The translations under genes were made by a program, and so were the position numbers. Below the pieces are notes generated by a model that ran no database searches, was not told where the DNA came from, and saw only the letters and a program-made list of their open reading frames with translations. This document shows, piece by piece, positions 61,506 to 64,000 of a stretch of DNA of 64,000 nt (position 1 is the stretch's first letter; each line of letters opens with the position of its first letter). Source of the stretch: Arthrobacter humicola (GTDB lineage Bacteria; Actinomycetota; Actinomycetes; Actinomycetales; Micrococcaceae); assembly GCF_022803015.1 (NCBI RefSeq), contig NZ_JAFKON010000011.1, positions 1 to 64,000 on the forward strand, written 5' to 3'.

Positions 61506-62663
61506 ATTAGCGAGCCAAGAATCAATGAGCGTATCCGCGTCCCCGAGGTGCGGCTGGTCGGCCCTGCAGGCGAACAAGTAGGAATTGTCCGTATTGAGGA
61601 TGCCCTGCGTTTGGCTGCCGAGTCCGATCTTGATCTCGTTGAAGTTGCACCGCAGGCGAAGCCTCCGGTGTGCAAGCTGATGGACTTCGGCAAGTACAAG
61701 TACGAAGCCGCTGTCAAGGCACGCGAGGCCCGGAAGAACCAGACCAACACGGTCCTGAAGGAAATCCGTTTCCGCCTGAAGATCGACACCCACGACTACG
61801 AAACGAAGCGCGGCCACGCGCTCCGCTTCCTCGGTGCCGGCGACAAGGTCAAGGCCATGATCCAGTTCCGCGGCCGCGAGCAGCAGCGCCCCGAGATGGG
61901 CATCCGCCTGCTCCAGCGCTTCGCCGACGACGTCGCCGAAGTTGGTGTGGTGGAGTCCAGCCCGCGCATCGATGGCCGCAACATGGTCATGGTGGTTGGC
62001 CCGCTGAAGAACAAGGCCGAAGCCAAGGCGGAGGCCCGCCGCGCAACGCAGCGCGCAGAAGCCAAGGCTGAGAACGAAGCCAAGGCTTCGGGACGCGTCG
62101 ATGTCTCCGGTGGCAACGCCCCGCTGACCCAGACGCTGTCGGACCTCCTGCCGGAAGGCTACGTCGTATCGTCGGAGGCACCCGCAGCGGAGGCCCCCGT
62201 CGAAGAAGCCAAGGTCGAAGAAGCCAAGGTTGACGAGACCAAGGTCGAAGAGACCAAGGTTGAAGAAGCCAAGGTTGAAGCGGCTCCGGTCGAAGAGACC
62301 AAGGCCGACGAGGCCCCCGCCCAGGACGCGGCGGCGGAAACCGCTCCGAAGGCAGCCGAGGAGCCGGCAGCAGCGAAGGCTCCGGCCGCTCCGAAGGCAG
62401 CCGAGAAGCCGGCAGCAGCGAAGGCTCCGGCGGCTCCGAAGGCAGCCGAGAAGCCGGCAGCAGCGAAGGCTCCCGCGGCTCCGAAGGCCGCTCCGGCCCC
62501 GGCGGCAGCGAAGGCTCCCGAGGAAAAGGCAGCCGCTCCGGCAGCAGCGCCGAAGCCGGTTGCTGCTCCGAAGCCGGTACCCAGGCCCGCAGCGCCGAAG
62601 CCCGCCGCACGGCCGGCCGCCCCCCGGGCAGCCGCCAAGCCTGGCACCAAGAAGACCAACTAG
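61506..62663 (+). CDS. infC: Translation initiation factor IF-3 (ATT start)
   Basis: IF-3 checks the initiator codon and keeps subunits apart. The family start SEPRINERIRVPEVRL is read only if translation begins at ATT 61506, which has AGGAG at 61494-61498 with a 7-base gap; non-ATG starts are the rule for infC. The core ends near residue 200; the other about 185 residues form an Ala/Lys/Glu/Pro tail with three 15-residue repeats. A total of 385 residues is about twice the usual size. rpmI and rplT follow in the normal order. Confidence 0.96.
   Translation: MSEPRINERIRVPEVRLVGPAGEQVGIVRIEDALRLAAESDLDLVEVAPQAKPPVCKLMDFGKYKYEAAVKAREARKNQTNTVLKEIRFRLKIDTHDYETKRGHALRFLGAGDKVKAMIQFRGREQQRPEMGIRLLQRFADDVAEVGVVESSPRIDGRNMVMVVGPLKNKAEAKAEARRATQRAEAKAENEAKASGRVDVSGGNAPLTQTLSDLLPEGYVVSSEAPAAEAPVEEAKVEEAKVDETKVEETKVEEAKVEAAPVEETKADEAPAQDAAAETAPKAAEEPAAAKAPAAPKAAEKPAAAKAPAAPKAAEKPAAAKAPAAPKAAPAPAAAKAPEEKAAAPAAAPKPVAAPKPVPRPAAPKPAARPAAPRAAAKPGTKKTN
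62352..62486 (+). repeat. 45-bp coding triplicate in infC
   Basis: Three 45-bp units (62352, 62397, 62442) encode AAE(E/K)PAAAKAPAAPK. Confidence 0.95.
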
Positions 62664-62778
62664 TTCACGGCTGCCGGACAGCAATGTCCGGCAGCAGGCA
62701 ACCAGCACGCCGCCCGCAGGGGTGGCTGCACGAAAGAGCTGCAGACTTTTCTGCGGATACGTAAGGAGATCGGTTCCC

Positions 62779-62973
62779 ATGCCGAAGATGAAGACCCACA
62801 GCGGTGCTAAGAAGCGCTTCAAGCTGACCGGTACCGGCAAGCTGCGCCGCCAGCAGGCCAACCGCCGCCACTACCTCGAGCACAAGTCCTCCCGGCTGAC
62901 CCGTCGCCTTGCCGGCGACAAGATCGTCTTCAAGGGCGACGCCAAGGTCATCCGGAAGATGCTCGGCATCTAA
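62779..62973 (+). CDS. rpmI: 50S ribosomal protein L35
   Basis: A 64-residue basic protein starting MPKMKTHSGAKKRFKLTGTG, the L35 signature. AAGGAG lies 10 bases before ATG 62779. Lies between infC and rplT. Confidence 0.97.
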   Translation: MPKMKTHSGAKKRFKLTGTGKLRRQQANRRHYLEHKSSRLTRRLAGDKIVFKGDAKVIRKMLGI

Positions 62974-63095
62974 GTTCCAAGTTCTCTGACTGTTCGCCAC
63001 CTGGCAGCAGTCAACTACCAAAAAGGCTTCTCAGGCCAGCCGGACCGTTCCGGCAGTAGACGCTTGGGATCAGAAATTTTCTAAGGAGTACGCAC

Positions 63096-63566
63096 GTGGC
63101 ACGTGTGAAGAGGGCGGTTAACGCCCACAAGAAGCGCCGGGTTATCCTCGAACGCGCAAAGGGTTACCGCGGACAGCGTTCACGCCTGTACCGCAAGGCA
63201 AAAGAGCAGCTGCTGCACTCGTTTGTGTACAGCTATGGTGACCGCAAGAAGAAGAAGGGCGACTTCCGCCGTCTTTGGATCCAGCGCATCAACGCTGCAT
63301 CCCGCGCCAACGGCCTGACCTACAACCGCCTGATCCAGGGCCTGAAGGCCGCTGAGGTTGAGGTTGACCGCCGTATGCTGGCCGAGCTGGCCGTTTCCGA
63401 CGCCAACGCCTTCGCCGCGCTGGTCAAGGTCGCCAAGGACTCGCTGCCTGCCGACACGTCCGCTCCGGCCGTCCAGGCTGAGGCTGCTCCGGCTCCCAAG
63501 GCTGCCAAGAAGGCTCCCGCGAAGAAGCCTGCTGCCAAGAAGGCCGCCGACGAGGCTGCAAAGTAG
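63096..63566 (+). CDS. rplT: 50S ribosomal protein L20
   Basis: An early 23S-binding assembly protein. RVKRAVNAHKKRRVILERAK opens the protein and the L20 core ends near residue 120. The last about 36 residues form an Ala/Lys/Pro tail like that of IF-3. It starts at GTG 63096 with TAAGGAG seven bases upstream. In some bacteria L20 represses this operon by binding the leader. Confidence 0.96.
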   Translation: MARVKRAVNAHKKRRVILERAKGYRGQRSRLYRKAKEQLLHSFVYSYGDRKKKKGDFRRLWIQRINAASRANGLTYNRLIQGLKAAEVEVDRRMLAELAVSDANAFAALVKVAKDSLPADTSAPAVQAEAAPAPKAAKKAPAKKPAAKKAADEAAK

Positions 63567-63619
63567 TTCCTCCCGCAGTTGAAAGACTGCCTCGTTCAAG
63601 AGCCGGCTGGAATAGCCAC

Positions 63620-63625
63620 TAAGGT
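63620..63625 (+). promoter_or_regulatory. Leaderless -10 box for the methyltransferase gene
   Basis: TAAGGT ends 6 bases before ATG 63632; spacer TCTTAT. Confidence 0.5.
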
Positions 63626-63631
63626 TCTTAT

Positions 63632-64000
63632 ATGAACGAAACCGGGCGCCCGCAAGACTTTCCACTCTCCAACCCCCGAGCTGATCGGATGAGGAAGGTG
63701 GCACAGCTTGCCGGGCGCCCGGCCCGTTTAAAGCGTCGCGAGTTCCTGGCCGAAGGCCCGCAGGCGGTCCGAGAGGCCTTGGTCCTGCACCGGAAGAAGA
63801 TCGCCGCGGGGGAGCCCGGCATCGTCTATGAGGTGTACGCCACCGAGGCCTGCCTGGACCGCCACCCGGAGCTGGAGCAGCTGGCCGAGGGAACCCACGC
63901 GCACCTCGCAACCGACGAAGTGATCGCTGCGATGGCGGACACCGTCACCCCACAGGGCATCGTCGCCGTCTGCGGCTTCCTGGACGTCAGCCTTGAGCAC
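63632..64000 (+). CDS. TrmH/SpoU-family RNA methyltransferase (3' truncated)
   Basis: The first 123 codons of a 2'-O-ribose methyltransferase. The substrate-binding N-domain is recognisable (VAQLAGRPARLKRREFLAEG, residues 24-43, followed by PQAVREAL). The SpoU catalytic domain with the SAM knot lies past the window edge. Such a gene commonly follows rplT in actinobacteria. Confidence 0.88.
   Translation, partial: MNETGRPQDFPLSNPRADRMRKVAQLAGRPARLKRREFLAEGPQAVREALVLHRKKIAAGEPGIVYEVYATEACLDRHPELEQLAEGTHAHLATDEVIAAMADTVTPQGIVAVCGFLDVSLEH

Noticed and set aside
1..64000. Prophage, insertion sequence or integrated plasmid
   Set aside because: No transposase, integrase, phage structural gene or terminal repeats were recognised, and gene order follows the actinobacterial core.

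Overview
The window looks like the chromosome of a high-G+C actinobacterium of the Micrococcaceae, most likely an Arthrobacter or Pseudarthrobacter. I infer this from the strong G/C bias at third codon positions, GTG starts, the actinobacterial order infB-rbfA-truB-ribF-rpsO-pnp and ftsK-pgsA-cinA-clgR-DUF3046-recA-recX-miaB-miaA-dapF-hflX-lexA, LexA boxes of the TCGAAC-N4-GTTCGA type, and family-level resemblance of the proteins. No database search was possible. The first 129 bases are not chromosome: a poly-T run and a complete Nextera transposase adapter are joined to a truncated infB, so the left edge is a library or assembly artefact. The right edge cuts a TrmH/SpoU-type RNA methyltransferase gene.

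Layout. 0.1-5.5 kb: infB (5' end missing), rbfA, then a secreted ScyD-like beta-propeller protein, a zinc-ribbon thioredoxin and a small membrane protein. 5.5-13 kb: an aminotransferase divergent from truB, two small membrane proteins, a Nudix hydrolase, a DUF222-HNH protein, another membrane protein and ribF. 13-20 kb: kynA-kynU, two genes of tryptophan breakdown, sit between ribF and rpsO; then pnp, an M16 peptidase and a DUF1579-like protein. 20-29 kb: a molybdenum cofactor island (moaD and moaA leftward; moeA, moaC, mog, moaE rightward) that also holds a two-component system fused by overlaps to a membrane-anchored sulfite-oxidase-fold enzyme. 28.8-29.5 kb: a compact HTH plus Clp-N-domain operon with a palindrome over its promoter. 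29.6-36.4 kb: dapB, a membrane protein, a DUF418-like protein, a truncated DUF222 gene under a LexA box, a nitrilase-family amidohydrolase, dapA and the RNase J gene, whose stop codon lies in a 25-bp tandem repeat. 36.6-47 kb: ftsK, pgsA, cinA, clgR, marR, DUF3046, recA, recX, miaB, miaA. 47-54.7 kb: dapF, an RsmC-like methyltransferase, hflX behind a long structured leader, a DinG/XPD-type helicase, and lexA divergent from a LysM membrane protein. 54.7-61 kb: hisC, hisB, hisH, a 52-residue membrane protein, hisA/priA, then SseB-like, MFS and DUF1844 proteins. 61.4-64 kb: infC (ATT start, behind an attenuator), rpmI, rplT and the partial methyltransferase.

How it works together. Most genes are housekeeping: translation initiation and ribosome maturation, RNA decay, tRNA modification, diaminopimelate and histidine synthesis, phospholipid synthesis and DNA repair. 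Three LexA boxes mark an SOS subnetwork (recA, the lexA/LysM divergent pair and a DUF222 remnant). The most distinctive regulatory theme is a repeated leaderless-promoter arrangement: in 18 places a TANNNT box ends 6 or 7 bases before the start codon. One of these drives a six-codon open frame at the head of the hflX leader, which I consider the best candidate for an undescribed control element here. I saw no tRNA, rRNA, CRISPR array, insertion sequence, prophage or recognisable defence island.
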